NCBI GenBank assembly: GCA_020633205.1
Contig: JACKEB010000012.1
Span: 62,001 to 126,000, forward strand
Direction: 5' to 3'
Origin: Polyangiaceae bacterium
Lineage (GTDB): Bacteria > Myxococcota_A > Polyangia > Polyangiales > Polyangiaceae
DNA length: 64,000 bases
In this document: positions 51,140 through 59,714 of the stretch, piece after piece
Layout: each line of letters starts with the position of its first letter
Numbering within the stretch: the stretch's first letter is position 1
The notes under the pieces: generated by a model
What the model was told of the DNA's origin: nothing
The model's input: only the letters and a program-made list of their open reading frames with translations
Database searches by the model: none
Translations under genes and position numbers: made by a program

Positions 51140-52123
51140 TTAATCCACAGGGAAAGGTTCACCCTCGAAGAGTTGCCCTGGGTGGTAGCCCTTGCTGCCG
51201 ATTTGCCGCATCAACTCGCTAAAGGGTGAGGCGCCTCGCTTGAGGCACTCCAAGGCGTGCTCGAAGGTGTGCACCGGCTCCCAACCCAGCTCAACGCGCG
51301 CCTTGGAGTTGTCGTAGACGCGATCGATGGAGTTGAAGAGGCGCCAACCGCGCTTCTGATATTCCAACTGGAAGTCGACGTAGCGGCTCACGACCTCGGC
51401 TGGATCCGTGCGGAGCAGCTGCAGATCGTCCCGCTTGAAGGGTGAGGTGGCGCTCAAGATGTAGCGCCCAAAGCCGATCTCCTCCGCGCGCTCGAGCGCG
51501 AGCAGGTGGGCGCGCGCGGCGTCCTCCACGTCGAGGCGCCGGTAGAGCAGCTCGTTGACCTTGGCGTTTAGGTCGTCAAAGCCTGCTCGCGTCGCTGCAC
51601 TGTCGTCCGCCTCTGGAAAGAAGCGCGATGTCTTGAGCACCAACACCGGCAGGCCGTGCTTGCGCTGAAACAGCTCACACAGATCTTCGGCGGCCGTCTT
51701 GGTGACGCCGTAGATGTTCTTCGGGATGGGGCGTACGTCCTCCGTGATCCAGGCAGCCGGTGCTCCCGCGGCAGGCACGAGCGCGTGACCAAAAGTGCTA
51801 GTAGTCGAGGTGAAGATCAGTGAGCGGCAGCCCTGAGCCAGGGCCTCTTCCAGGAGGTTCAGTGTCCCGGTGATGTTGGTGTCGACGAACGCTTGCTTCG
51901 CGTGGGTGGCGACATGAGGTTTGTGCAAGGTCGCTGTGTGGAGAATCGCATCCACGCCACGGACCGCGCTGGCAACGAACCGTCGGTCGGCGATGTCTCC
52001 CACCTGCGTGGTGTACGGGCCTGGGAGCAGGTCGACGCCGGTGGCGACGTGAAGCGAAGAGTGAAGCAGGCGCATCAACGCCTCACCGAGGTGTCCCGCG
52101 CTCCCAGTGACCAAGATCTTCAT
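51140..52123 (-). CDS. NAD-dependent epimerase/dehydratase
   Basis: 327 residues. The Rossmann motif VTGSAGHLGEALMRLL (about 5-20), GVDAILHTATLH, catalytic Ser in IFTSTTSTFG and Tyr-Lys in YGVTKTAAEDLC. The family is extended SDR; the C-terminal part (YILSATSPFKRDDLQ; ARVELGWEPVHTFEHALECLKRG) is that of nucleotide-sugar or steroid epimerases. The ATG overlaps the TetR stop (ATGA at 52120). Confidence 0.9.
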   Translation of the reverse strand: MKILVTGSAGHLGEALMRLLHSSLHVATGVDLLPGPYTTQVGDIADRRFVASAVRGVDAILHTATLHKPHVATHAKQAFVDTNITGTLNLLEEALAQGCRSLIFTSTTSTFGHALVPAAGAPAAWITEDVRPIPKNIYGVTKTAAEDLCELFQRKHGLPVLVLKTSRFFPEADDSAATRAGFDDLNAKVNELLYRRLDVEDAARAHLLALERAEEIGFGRYILSATSPFKRDDLQLLRTDPAEVVSRYVDFQLEYQKRGWRLFNSIDRVYDNSKARVELGWEPVHTFEHALECLKRGASPFSELMRQIGSKGYHPGQLFEGEPFPVD

Positions 52124-52830
52124 CGTTTCTTCTTCGTGCGCTCGAGGCCGTCGAGGATCAGATCGAGCCCGTACTCGAACTCCGCGGCGAAGCTGTAACC
52201 GGGCTTCATCGCGTGGTCGACGATCATTTCCGTGAGGTAGGGGAACTCTTTCAGCGGAAGCTCTTCTAGCATCTCCTCGGCCACGGCGTTTGCTTCGTCC
52301 GGCGTCTCGAAGGGCAGGCTCTGCTCTTGCAGGGCGAAGCCATATAGGTAGCTATCGACGAGGGCGAAGGCGTGTGCTGCCATGGCGATCGAGAAGCCGC
52401 CGCGGCGCAGACAGCCGATCACCGAGTCGTAGTAGCGCAGCGCCGCGGGGCCCGGGTTCTTGCGTGTCTCCATCAACGCGGTCACCCAAGGGTAGCGCTT
52501 GAACACTTCTCGCGCGGAAACGGCGCGCTTGCGCATCGCCGCTTTCCAGTGCTCGTCCGTGGTAGGCAGCTCGATCTCGCTGACGACTCGGTCGATCAAG
52601 GCGTCGATCAGTTCGTCCTTGTTCGCGATGTGATTGTAGAGCGACATGGCCTCCACGCCGAGCTCGTCGCCCAGCTTGCGCATGGAGAGCCCAGCGATCC
52701 CACTTCGGTTGGCGAGACCGAGCGCGGCTTCGAGGATGCGTTCGCGACTCAGGGGTTCGCGGGTTGGCTTGGGCTCCGCGGCTCTCGAGCGGCTTGCCCG
52801 GGAGCGAGTGGGTTTGGCGGCCTTGGGCAT
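52120..52830 (-). CDS. TetR-family transcriptional regulator
   Basis: 236 residues. A basic Ala/Arg-rich N-terminus precedes the HTH: RILEAALGLANRSGIAGLSMRKLGDELGVEAMSLYNHIANKDELIDALIDRVV (about 31-83). The C-terminal domain is the TetR_C type with YLYGFALQEQSLPFETPDEA. It probably binds the triple palindrome upstream and controls the epimerase gene, to which it is coupled, and the divergent oxidoreductase gene. Confidence 0.92.
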   Translation of the reverse strand: MPKAAKPTRSRASRSRAAEPKPTREPLSRERILEAALGLANRSGIAGLSMRKLGDELGVEAMSLYNHIANKDELIDALIDRVVSEIELPTTDEHWKAAMRKRAVSAREVFKRYPWVTALMETRKNPGPAALRYYDSVIGCLRRGGFSIAMAAHAFALVDSYLYGFALQEQSLPFETPDEANAVAEEMLEELPLKEFPYLTEMIVDHAMKPGYSFAAEFEYGLDLILDGLERTKKKR

Positions 52831-52859
52831 CTGTTGCTTGCTTTATCCGGAGCGCGCGC

Positions 52860-52873
52860 GGGGCGAAAGCCCC
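52860..52873. other. Hairpin GGGGC-GAAA-GCCCC in the TetR leader region
   Basis: Five-base-pair stem with a GAAA loop when read on the plus strand, 30 bp upstream of the TetR start codon. It is followed (plus strand) by an A+T-rich stretch AAAAATATTCTTTTTAG. It may be a leader structure or chance. Confidence 0.3.
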
Positions 52874-52936
52874 ACCGCCGAGGAAAAATATTCTTTTTAG
52901 TTTCAGGGAGATACGAGCTGCCTGGAGCTTCGCAGG

Positions 52937-52964
52937 TTGACGTGCTTACGCCGTAAGTCATACT
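52937..52964 (+). promoter_or_regulatory. Likely sigma-70-type promoter of the oxidoreductase gene
   Basis: TTGACG (52937-52942), 16-bp spacer, CATACT (52959-52964). The first palindrome of the TetR operator lies inside the spacer, and the other two directly downstream, a classic arrangement for repression. Transcription would run toward the gene at 53033. Confidence 0.6.
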
Positions 52965-52993
52965 CAGCTTACGCCGTAAGCTTACGGCGTAAG
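52945..52993. promoter_or_regulatory. Triple palindromic operator CTTACGSCGTAAG
   Basis: Three 13-bp units: CTTACGCCGTAAG at 52945-52957 and 52968-52980, and CTTACGGCGTAAG at 52981-52993. The last two are exact complements and form a 26-bp palindrome; the first is centred 23 bp upstream of the second. It lies between the TetR gene and the divergent oxidoreductase gene and overlaps a promoter. It is almost certainly the TetR operator. Confidence 0.85.
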
Positions 52994-53032
52994 TTTTGGC
53001 GGGCCAAGCGTTCCCGCAGAGAGGAAGCCAAC

Positions 53033-54121
53033 ATGACTGCACAACTCATCGCGCTCAGCGACTCATCCGCAGGGATCCAAGTTCAACCCGCGTCGGCTTC
53101 GGCGACATCTGGCAGCGAGCGGATCCCCCACAGGATGCGTGCCGTCGCGCGCGATAGCTACGGCGGTCCCGAGGTACTTCGGCTCACCGAGCTCGACGTG
53201 CCCAGGCCTGCTGCGGGTGAAGTTCTGGTGCGCGTGGCTGCGGCGGGCGTCGGGGCGGATGAGTGGCACCTCTTGCGCGGGTTGCCATACGCGTCGCGGT
53301 TGGTGACCGGACTCACCACGCCGAAGAACCAGCTGCTGGGGCTCGACCTCGCGGGGGTCGTTGTGGGAGTGGGGGAGGGCGTGACTGAGTTCGCGGTGGG
53401 CGACGAAGTGTTTGGTTGGAGCGCCGGCGCGTACGCGGAGTACGTCGCAGTGCCCGCGAACCAGCTGCTTGTGAAGCCCCACAACTTATCCCTCGCGGAA
53501 GCGGCCGTCGTTCCCATCTCCGGCTTCACGGCGCTCCAAGCCCTGCGTGACGCAGGGCAACTCAAGGCCGGGCAACGCGTGCTCATCAACGGCGCCTCCG
53601 GCGGAGTCGGCAGCTTCGCCGTGCAAATCGCCAAGGCGCTTGGGGCACACGTAACGGGCGTCGCTAGCTCGAGAAATCAGGACTTCGTGCGGTCGCTCGG
53701 CGCCGATGAGGTGATTGACTACACGCGCGAGGACTTCACCGAGGGGCCCGCGCGCTACGACCTGATCGTGGATCTGGCGCAGAGCCACTCCCTTGAAGAG
53801 ACCCGACGGGCGCTCACCGAGCGTGGCAGCTTGGTGTTGGTTGGCTCTTCGGCGCGCAACGAACTTTCGGGGCGCCTGCGCTGGTTCAAGGGCACGGATC
53901 GCTGGTTCAAGGCGCTGTTCCTGTCGCTCTTCAGTAGGCAACGCCTGGTGCCATTGGTGCACGAAGACAAGCTGACTGACCTCGCGTTTCTGCGCGAGTT
54001 GATCGAGGCCGGTAAGCTTCGCCCGGTCGTGACGCAGCGCTTTGGGCTCGGCGAAGTCAGGCGCGCGATCGCTGCGACGGAAGGCCACAGTGTCCGCGGA
54101 AAGCTCGTGATCGAAGTGTGA
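53033..54121 (+). CDS. Quinone oxidoreductase-like NAD(P)-dependent MDR enzyme
   Basis: 362 residues from the ATG at 53033, with GAGGAAG upstream. Medium-chain reductase without catalytic zinc: LLGLDLAGVVVGVG (about 103-116), NADPH loop GASGGVGSFAVQIAKALGA (about 190-208), and DLIVDLAQSHSLEETRRALTERGSLVLVG. It should reduce quinones or unsaturated carbonyls. It sits under the TetR operator and is followed by a class I amidotransferase-like gene. It is probably induced by the compound the TetR senses. Confidence 0.9.
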   Translation: MTAQLIALSDSSAGIQVQPASASATSGSERIPHRMRAVARDSYGGPEVLRLTELDVPRPAAGEVLVRVAAAGVGADEWHLLRGLPYASRLVTGLTTPKNQLLGLDLAGVVVGVGEGVTEFAVGDEVFGWSAGAYAEYVAVPANQLLVKPHNLSLAEAAVVPISGFTALQALRDAGQLKAGQRVLINGASGGVGSFAVQIAKALGAHVTGVASSRNQDFVRSLGADEVIDYTREDFTEGPARYDLIVDLAQSHSLEETRRALTERGSLVLVGSSARNELSGRLRWFKGTDRWFKALFLSLFSRQRLVPLVHEDKLTDLAFLRELIEAGKLRPVVTQRFGLGEVRRAIAATEGHSVRGKLVIEV

Positions 54122-54257
54122 GTTGCACCGGCTGCAACGATTCATTGAAGCGCCTTCGATTGCTGAAGCGCTGCTCCTCACCCCAGAAATGAGCGCGAGC
54201 TGGGGCCGGTGCCCCGACAACGCGCCGCGGGTTGAACCCGCAGAGGAGCAGCTACAC

Positions 54258-55028
54258 ATGAGCCTGAGAGATCCCAACGCCAGCAACCCCCAGAACCCGA
54301 AGCGCGTCGCGATCGTGATCGCCAACCCGACGACTTCCAGCACCACCGGCTGGCCCGTTGGCTTCTGGTGGTCCGAGTTGAGTCACCCGTACTACGCCTT
54401 TCGCGAGGCGGGGTACGAAGTCGAAGTGTTCAGCCCCGAGGGCGGCAGGTGCGAAGCGGACGCGATGAGCGACCCACGAGATCCGAGCGGATACAGCTCG
54501 AGTGATCTCATCAGCATGGGCTTCTTGTCGACTCCGGACCTCGCCGGTCTGCTCGAAGACACCAAGCCCGTGAGCGCGATCGATGTGAAGCGCTTTGACG
54601 CCCTTGTCGTCGCTGGGGGACAGGCGCCGATGTTTGCCTACGAGCAAGCGACCGGGCTGCATCAGAAGTTCGTTGAGTTCTTCGAGGCTGGCAAGGTCGC
54701 CTGTGCGCTGTGCCACGGCACCGCGGTGCTGCGTTTTGCGAAGCTTTCCTCAGGGGAATACTTGGTGAAGGGCAGAACCATCACGGGGTTCGCCAATGTC
54801 GAAGAAGATTTTGCGGACAACGCCGTGTGGGAGCTTGGGGCGTTGCCTCGTGACAAGCACCTCATGCCCTGGCGTATCGAAGACTCACTCAAGGCGCTTG
54901 GCGCGAACTACGTGCAGGGTGGCTTGTGGCGAGGCTTTGCCGTGCGGGATGGCAACTTGATCACCGGGCAGCAGAACTTCTCAGGCGCCGAGACCGCGAC
55001 GCTCGTGATCGAGACACTTGGGCGCTGA
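54258..55028 (+). CDS. DJ-1/PfpI class I amidotransferase-like protein (Hsp31 type)
   Basis: 256 residues from the ATG at 54258, with GAGGAGCAG upstream; the frame is open further up but no site supports it. Elements: VAIVIANPTTS, SELSHPYYAFREAGYEVEVFSPEGG, VVAGGQAPMFAYEQA, and the nucleophile elbow ACALCHGTAVL with the Cys at about 154 and the His next to it. Relatives are glyoxalase III or deglycase-like proteins. It may form an operon with the oxidoreductase before it. Confidence 0.88.
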   Translation: MSLRDPNASNPQNPKRVAIVIANPTTSSTTGWPVGFWWSELSHPYYAFREAGYEVEVFSPEGGRCEADAMSDPRDPSGYSSSDLISMGFLSTPDLAGLLEDTKPVSAIDVKRFDALVVAGGQAPMFAYEQATGLHQKFVEFFEAGKVACALCHGTAVLRFAKLSSGEYLVKGRTITGFANVEEDFADNAVWELGALPRDKHLMPWRIEDSLKALGANYVQGGLWRGFAVRDGNLITGQQNFSGAETATLVIETLGR

Positions 55029-55234
55029 GTGAAGTCTGTTCCTCGGTACATAGCCATGCGGAAAGATTGCGCGGATTTCCTTGTGGGATGGCATTCAGTG
55101 CCGTTAGCTCTGGATGCGAGTGATTCTCAGAGTTGATCGCTTTGAATAGCTTTATGCGTATGGGAAAGTCGGTGCCTTGAGGCTGTCGGGGGCGAGCGCC
55201 ATGTGGTTGCCCCCGCTTCGACCAACGAGGGCTT

Positions 55235-57247
55235 ATGTCGACTTTTGGACTTAGGTTGATGGCGGCGATGCGTCCGCTTGGCGTGGTGAGCGCTGGGGCG
55301 TGCTTGCTGGTGGCGTGTGGCAGTGACGACAGCGGAGGCTCGTCGAATGGTGGGGGCGGCGGCTCTGGTGGCTCGGCGACAGCTGGCACGGCGGGTAGCG
55401 GCGCCAGTGGCGGTGAGACGACTGGCGGTACGAGCTCTGTCGGGGGAACCTCGGCTGGTGGAAGCGGCGCGAGCGCTTCAACTGGAGGGAGCAGCGGCGT
55501 CGGGGGCGGCAGCGGCGGCGCTGGCAACGGCGGCAGCGCTGGCAACGGCGGCACTGGCGGTAGCGCTGGGACCGCGAGCGGCGGCGCAGCCGGGGCGGGT
55601 GGTTCCGCGGGGAGCGGCTCGGGCGCTTTCGACTACCTTCCGCGGTTCGCGCGCCACTTGGGTGGTTCTCGCCAGGACAACCTGCGGGACGTCGCCTTCA
55701 CCAGCGATGGTGGGATGGTGCTGGTCGGTGGCACCTTCGTGAACGCTGGGTCCCACGACCTCATCCCGAGCGGGGCCAGCAAGAACGAGGTCAAATCCAC
55801 GTGTTCGGGCGGAACGTCTGGCAGCGGCGCGGACATGGACATGTTCGTGATGCGCCTGGACGCTAGCGGCCAGCTGATGTGGGTGACCACCCTGGGTGGC
55901 CCGTACTACGAGCGCGCGTACGGCGTGGAGGTGGCGGCCAACGGAGACATCGTGCTTGCGGGGCGGGCGGGTAAGTGCGCGCCCATCGCTGGTTCCCCGG
56001 TGCAACCGGGCTTCGGCGGTGACAGCATGGCCAACGCCTACGGGGAGCAGGACGGCTACGTTGCGCGCCTGGATAGCTCGGGCAATCTGCTTTGGGCGAC
56101 GTACTTGGGAGGGAGCGCCAACGAGTTCATTCGCGACATGGCCCTGGATTCCCAGGGCAATGTGTTGGTCGGAACCTTCCTGCAGCCGGGCTCGACGTTG
56201 CCTGCGTGGGGCAACGGCGCTTTCGGTTCGGCCTTTCAGACCAACAAATCTGGGGGTGAGGACTCTCTGGTCGTGAAGCTAGCGGCCAACGGCAAGTCCG
56301 TGCTCTGGGCGTCTAGGCTGGGCGGCAGCGCGAACGATGGCAGCCAACCCAGCATCCGTGTGGATATGAATGATGACAGCGTCGTCTTCATGACCCACGG
56401 AAGATCGAGCGACTTCAACGCGAACGCTGGCGCGAGCAAGATCTTCGGTGCCTATCCGAGTGGTGGTGTGAGCGTGAACCACGGCAACCTGGTGAAGCTC
56501 AGCTCGAGCGGCGCTCATGTGTTCACCCGCTACCTCGGCGCGTCCGGACCGGTCAACGGCGACACGCATAACCTTGCCGTGCACACCGACGGCTCGATCG
56601 TCGTCGCCGATACGCTGTGTCGCGACTCGGGGTGCTTCTCAGCCACGGGCGACCAAGCGGGTGCGCTGTCGTCGCTCGATCCCGCGACTGGCTCGGGAGC
56701 CGCTCAGCCGAACTACGGCGGAGGCGGTTATCCGAGCGGTAATCCCATCCTCGGCAACTATCCCGGGGACGCGTACGTGGTGCGTTTGAACCCTGACGGT
56801 TCGGTGGTGGCGGCGACGTTGTTTGGTGGCTCCAAGGGCGAGGGGATCGAAGGCGTAGGCCTCACTGCGTCTGGCAACGTGGTGATCTCGGGAGCGACCA
56901 ACTCCGCGAACCTGCCGAGTGGCGTCGTCACCCACGGAGCTTACGCCGGAAGCCTGGACGCCTTCGTCGCCGTGCTGAGCGCGGACCTCAAGAGCGTGCT
57001 CTATCAAAGGCAGCTCGGAAGCTCTCAGGACAACACGGCCAATACCCTCGTGGTCGCTGGCGATCGCGTCCTCGTGGGAGGCGTGACCGCACAAACGAAC
57101 ACGCTGCACATCAGCTTCCAACCTCAAACCCACCCCAAGGCGCACCTCACGAATGCGACCGCCAACGGGACGCAGCTGTTGGGCGATATTGGGGTAGGCG
57201 GTGACGAAGACGGCTGGATCTACGTGTTTGACGAGCTTCCGCAGTGA
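55235..57247 (+). CDS. Lipoprotein with seven SBBP-type beta-propeller repeats
   Basis: 670 residues. Lipobox LLVAC (Cys about 28), followed by a Gly/Ser/Ala/Thr linker of 100 residues. Then about seven repeats beginning (L/F)GG or LG(A/S) and ending in a V-G/V-A strand: LGGSRQDNLRDVAFTSDGG, LGGPYYERAYGVEVAANGD, LGGSANEFIRDMALDSQGN, LGGSANDGSQPSIRVDMND, LGASGPVNGDTHNLAVHTD, FGGSKGEGIEGVGLTASGN and LGSSQDNTANTLVVAGD. This is the SBBP repeat of surface propellers. It is probably an adhesin-like or binding protein, with no catalytic motif seen. The 206-bp region upstream contains a GGGGGC/GCCCCC hairpin (55188-55214). Confidence 0.85.
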   Translation: MSTFGLRLMAAMRPLGVVSAGACLLVACGSDDSGGSSNGGGGGSGGSATAGTAGSGASGGETTGGTSSVGGTSAGGSGASASTGGSSGVGGGSGGAGNGGSAGNGGTGGSAGTASGGAAGAGGSAGSGSGAFDYLPRFARHLGGSRQDNLRDVAFTSDGGMVLVGGTFVNAGSHDLIPSGASKNEVKSTCSGGTSGSGADMDMFVMRLDASGQLMWVTTLGGPYYERAYGVEVAANGDIVLAGRAGKCAPIAGSPVQPGFGGDSMANAYGEQDGYVARLDSSGNLLWATYLGGSANEFIRDMALDSQGNVLVGTFLQPGSTLPAWGNGAFGSAFQTNKSGGEDSLVVKLAANGKSVLWASRLGGSANDGSQPSIRVDMNDDSVVFMTHGRSSDFNANAGASKIFGAYPSGGVSVNHGNLVKLSSSGAHVFTRYLGASGPVNGDTHNLAVHTDGSIVVADTLCRDSGCFSATGDQAGALSSLDPATGSGAAQPNYGGGGYPSGNPILGNYPGDAYVVRLNPDGSVVAATLFGGSKGEGIEGVGLTASGNVVISGATNSANLPSGVVTHGAYAGSLDAFVAVLSADLKSVLYQRQLGSSQDNTANTLVVAGDRVLVGGVTAQTNTLHISFQPQTHPKAHLTNATANGTQLLGDIGVGGDEDGWIYVFDELPQ

Positions 57248-57258
57248 CTTGCTGACTT

Positions 57259-57768
57259 TCAGACCTGGCGCCGCTTCGCCCAAGCTGCGAGGACGTCAGG
57301 TAGCTTCGTCAGCTGACTCGTGAAGCCTTGCAGCGCTCCCGCACTGATTTCGTCGGTGAGGTGGCGCTGCACGAGCACCAGCATGCGCACCTCGTCGCCT
57401 TCTTCGCTGAACTCGACGCTGACGTCGTTGGTATACGTCTCCACCCCGGGCAAGAAGTCGATGTCGTAGCGACAAGTGAGCCGCCGATGTCGCTCGACTT
57501 CCGTGAACACTCCGTGGGTGTAGTGCTTCACGTCCATGCCGCCAGCCTTCATCGCCGCGATCTCCTGCTCCCCGGCAGCAATCATGTCATAGCGAAGCTG
57601 CCCACCGACGCGCACGTCGATCTCAAAAACTTCCACGCGGAAACCCTGTGGCCCCCACCAGGCCTCGAAGCCTTCCTTCGTCGTCCAGAGGTCCCATAGG
57701 TCCTCGAGTGGGGCGCTGTAGGTGCGCTCGATGCGCAGGTACTTTTTCGGGTCGATACTGCTGGTCAC
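57259..57768 (-). CDS. AHSA1/SRPBCC-domain protein
   Basis: 169 residues from a GTG at 57768 that overlaps the ArsR TGA (GTGA). START-like fold: RIERTYSAPLEDLWDLWTTKEGFEAWWGPQGF at the start, DVRVGGQLRYDM, YTHGVFTEVERHRRLTCRY and a C-terminal helix LQGFTSQLTKLPDVLAAW. Such proteins are usually coupled to an ArsR regulator and bind small hydrophobic molecules. This is the first of two such pairs in the window. Confidence 0.9.
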   Translation of the reverse strand: MTSSIDPKKYLRIERTYSAPLEDLWDLWTTKEGFEAWWGPQGFRVEVFEIDVRVGGQLRYDMIAAGEQEIAAMKAGGMDVKHYTHGVFTEVERHRRLTCRYDIDFLPGVETYTNDVSVEFSEEGDEVRMLVLVQRHLTDEISAGALQGFTSQLTKLPDVLAAWAKRRQV

Positions 57769-58103
57769 GCGTTGCCTCCTTGTTTCTTGGCGCGTTGTTT
57801 GCGTTCCAGCGCATCCCCAAATCGATCGAGGCGTGCCTCCCACAACCTGCGATAGCTCGACACCCAGGAGTCCACTGCCTGGAATGGCTCAGGACGTAGG
57901 GAATAGAGCCGACGCTGGCCATCCGGACGCATCTGCACGAACCCCGCGTCGAGCAGGATGCGCAGGTGTCGAGAGACGCCGGATTGATGGATCGAGAGCT
58001 TCTCGACCACGTCGTTCACCTGCTGCTCACCGCTCAGCAAGGCTTCGATGATCTGACGTCGCGTTGGGTCGGCCAACGTCTGGAACACATCTGCATTCGC
58101 CAT
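57765..58103 (-). CDS. ArsR-family transcriptional regulator
   Basis: 112 residues from the ATG at 58103. HTH: DPTRRQIIEALLSGEQQVNDVVEKLSIHQSGVSRHLRILLDAGFVQMRPDGQRRLYSLRPEPFQAVDSWVSSYRR. No metal-binding Cys motif is present in the recognition region, so it is of the kind paired with AHSA1 proteins. The stop overlaps the AHSA1 start. AT-rich inverted elements lie just upstream. Confidence 0.92.
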   Translation of the reverse strand: MANADVFQTLADPTRRQIIEALLSGEQQVNDVVEKLSIHQSGVSRHLRILLDAGFVQMRPDGQRRLYSLRPEPFQAVDSWVSSYRRLWEARLDRFGDALERKQRAKKQGGNA

Positions 58104-58107
58104 GATG

Positions 58108-58130
58108 TATATGCATACGGCCATATATGC
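58108..58130. promoter_or_regulatory. GCATA repeats upstream of ArsR gene
   Basis: TATGCATA (58110-58117) is a perfect palindrome and GCATA (58113-58117) is mirrored by TATGC at 58126-58130. A related GGCATATGCC element precedes the second ArsR gene (60078). The similarity suggests related operators. Confidence 0.45.
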
Positions 58131-58167
58131 GTGCCTGTAAATATAAATCGACCGAGGGCGTCAGCGG

Positions 58168-58647
58168 TCAGCGAGCCAGCTCGAGCAGCTGGTCGACGCT
58201 CCACTGGTCGTTGGCATGACTGCCGTAGTGACAGGCAACGACCTTTCCGCTCGAGGCGATCAAGAAGTCCGCGGGTAACCCCAGGGGGCTCGTGCCCGAC
58301 GGCGTGCCGCTGGGCCCACCACTCAGCGTGCCTGCCATCGCCCCCCAGAGAGCTTTGGGGTGAAGCATGGCGCGGACGCTGCGCTCAACTCCGAAGCGTC
58401 GATAGAGCTCGAACCCCGGATCCGACAGTGCCACGAAGGGCAGCTCGGCCTGATACTTGAGCATCTCCTCTCGCGCGGAGTGGAAGACTACCACTTCCTG
58501 GATCCCCGAGGATTCAATGCGCTGGTGTTGTCGAGCGAAGCTCCGGAGGTGGAGATTGCACACTGGGCAGCCCGCGAAGCGACGAAACTGCAGGTGGGTG
58601 AGCAGACCGGGGTGGGGGAGCGATGTTTCGGATTGGTGAGTTTTCAC
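58168..58647 (-). CDS. Peroxiredoxin-like protein (AhpC/TSA)
   Basis: 159 residues from a GTG at 58647; this is the point where homology-type sequence begins (THQSETSLPHPGLLTHLQFRRFAGCPVCNLHLRSF). The CPVC motif at about residue 25-28 carries the reactive Cys of the AhpC/TSA type, followed by PFVALSDPGFELYRRFGVERS and a C-terminal PADFLIASSGKVVACHYG. It probably reduces peroxides. Its first 25 bases overlap the start of the MerR-like gene on the other strand, an arrangement that looks like the edge of a deletion. The true upstream start may have been lost. Confidence 0.82.
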   Translation of the reverse strand: MKTHQSETSLPHPGLLTHLQFRRFAGCPVCNLHLRSFARQHQRIESSGIQEVVVFHSAREEMLKYQAELPFVALSDPGFELYRRFGVERSVRAMLHPKALWGAMAGTLSGGPSGTPSGTSPLGLPADFLIASSGKVVACHYGSHANDQWSVDQLLELAR

Positions 58648-59228
58648 GCCTGGCGCATGCTCGAAGCGGCTCTTGCGAGCTCGAGCTCTCCCAAGGCAGA
58701 CTGCGGCGTCTCGAGCAAGAAATCGAGCGAGTGGGCGAGCCCAGTGTTCCAAACGACGTTCTCCTACGCCACTTGCCTGAGCTTGATATTGTATCCGCAA
58801 GGAAAAGGCTGGGCGGCCTGCACGCAGCCCAAGGCTTTGCACAGGAGCTGCTTAGAGAGGCGCCGAAAGCCCTGCGCCGCAGTATGGGGCGTTTGATCGT
58901 GATTCAGTGCGCACAGGAGTTTGAGCCCGACGCCTTGGACCTCGAGATTGGTTTGACGCTCGAGGGCGGCGAGTGGGACGGACATGCGCCGCATGTCGCT
59001 GGCGAGCGCCTCGAGCGTAGACGCCTTCCCGCGATCGAGTCTGCAGCGGTATGTGTGCGGGTCGGTCCCCCCGAAGAAGTGCACCAACAAAGCCAGGCGC
59101 TGGCACGCTGCATCGAGGAGGAAGGGCTGCAGATCGCAGGGCCGAACCGCGAGGTCTTCCTGCGGCCTCCGACGCCGGCCGCCCCTCCCATCATCGAGAT
59201 GCAGTTTCCAGTGGTGCGTCTGAGCTAA
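58623..59228 (+). CDS. MerR-like protein lacking the DNA-binding core, with GyrI-like effector domain
   Basis: 201 residues, with GGGGGAG before the ATG at 58623. The start MFRIGEFSRLA is that of MerR regulators, but after about 13 residues the sequence jumps to the coiled coil (SQGRLRRLEQEIERVGEPSV, about 24-43) and the GyrI-like effector domain (FEPDALDLEIGLTLEGG; GLQIAGPNREVFLRPP; IEMQFPV at the end). The winged helix and most of the helix-turn-helix are missing, an internal deletion of about 60 residues compared with intact members. It may be a pseudogene or a ligand-binding protein that can no longer bind DNA alone. It overlaps the divergent peroxiredoxin gene. Confidence 0.7.
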   Translation: MFRIGEFSRLAHARSGSCELELSQGRLRRLEQEIERVGEPSVPNDVLLRHLPELDIVSARKRLGGLHAAQGFAQELLREAPKALRRSMGRLIVIQCAQEFEPDALDLEIGLTLEGGEWDGHAPHVAGERLERRRLPAIESAAVCVRVGPPEEVHQQSQALARCIEEEGLQIAGPNREVFLRPPTPAAPPIIEMQFPVVRLS

Positions 59229-59231
59229 CGC

Positions 59232-59714
59232 CTAGCGTTGCAGCAGGGCTTCGAGCTGCTGGAAGGTCTCCCGCATACCCTCTTCCATTCCGGAACAGAG
59301 CGCGCCCTCCAGTGCCTCCTTTGACGGATACACTTCGGTCGAAGTCATCAGCGTCCGCCCCTGTTCCTCGCGGAACTCCACGGTGCAGACGGCAGCCGCG
59401 TCAGGAAAGGCTTCGAAGGTTTGGGTGTAAACCAGCCGCGAGGGGCGGTCGATCTCGCGGTACACGCCGGAGAAAGCGTACTCTTCTTCTGGGCTGCGAG
59501 TGATCACGTAGCGGTACTTCCCGCCCACCTGTACGTCGGCCTCGCACAGCGTGACCTTTACCCCGCGAGATGCGGGCGCCCACCACCGCTTCAGGTACTC
59601 AGGCTCAGTCCAGGCCTGGAAAACCAGCGCAGCGGGTGCGTTGAACCAGCGCATGATGCGGATTTCGGTGTCGGAGACGCGCTCCAAGAGTTGGGGATCA
59701 TTTGCGCTTGCCAT
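59232..59714 (-). CDS. AHSA1/SRPBCC-domain protein
   Basis: 160 residues from the ATG at 59714. START-like motifs: RIMRWFNAPAALVFQAWTEPEYLKRWWAPASRGV, EADVQVGGKYRYVI, YAFSGVYREIDRPSRLVYTQTFEA and the end EEGMRETFQQLEALL. It overlaps the ArsR gene by 17 bp and is the second ArsR/AHSA1 pair in this window. Convergent with the MerR-like gene. Confidence 0.92.
   Translation of the reverse strand: MASANDPQLLERVSDTEIRIMRWFNAPAALVFQAWTEPEYLKRWWAPASRGVKVTLCEADVQVGGKYRYVITRSPEEEYAFSGVYREIDRPSRLVYTQTFEAFPDAAAVCTVEFREEQGRTLMTSTEVYPSKEALEGALCSGMEEGMRETFQQLEALLQR

Noticed and set aside
58764..59090. Minus-strand frame opposite the MerR-like gene
   Set aside because: The plus strand keeps MerR start and GyrI motifs; the minus reading has none.
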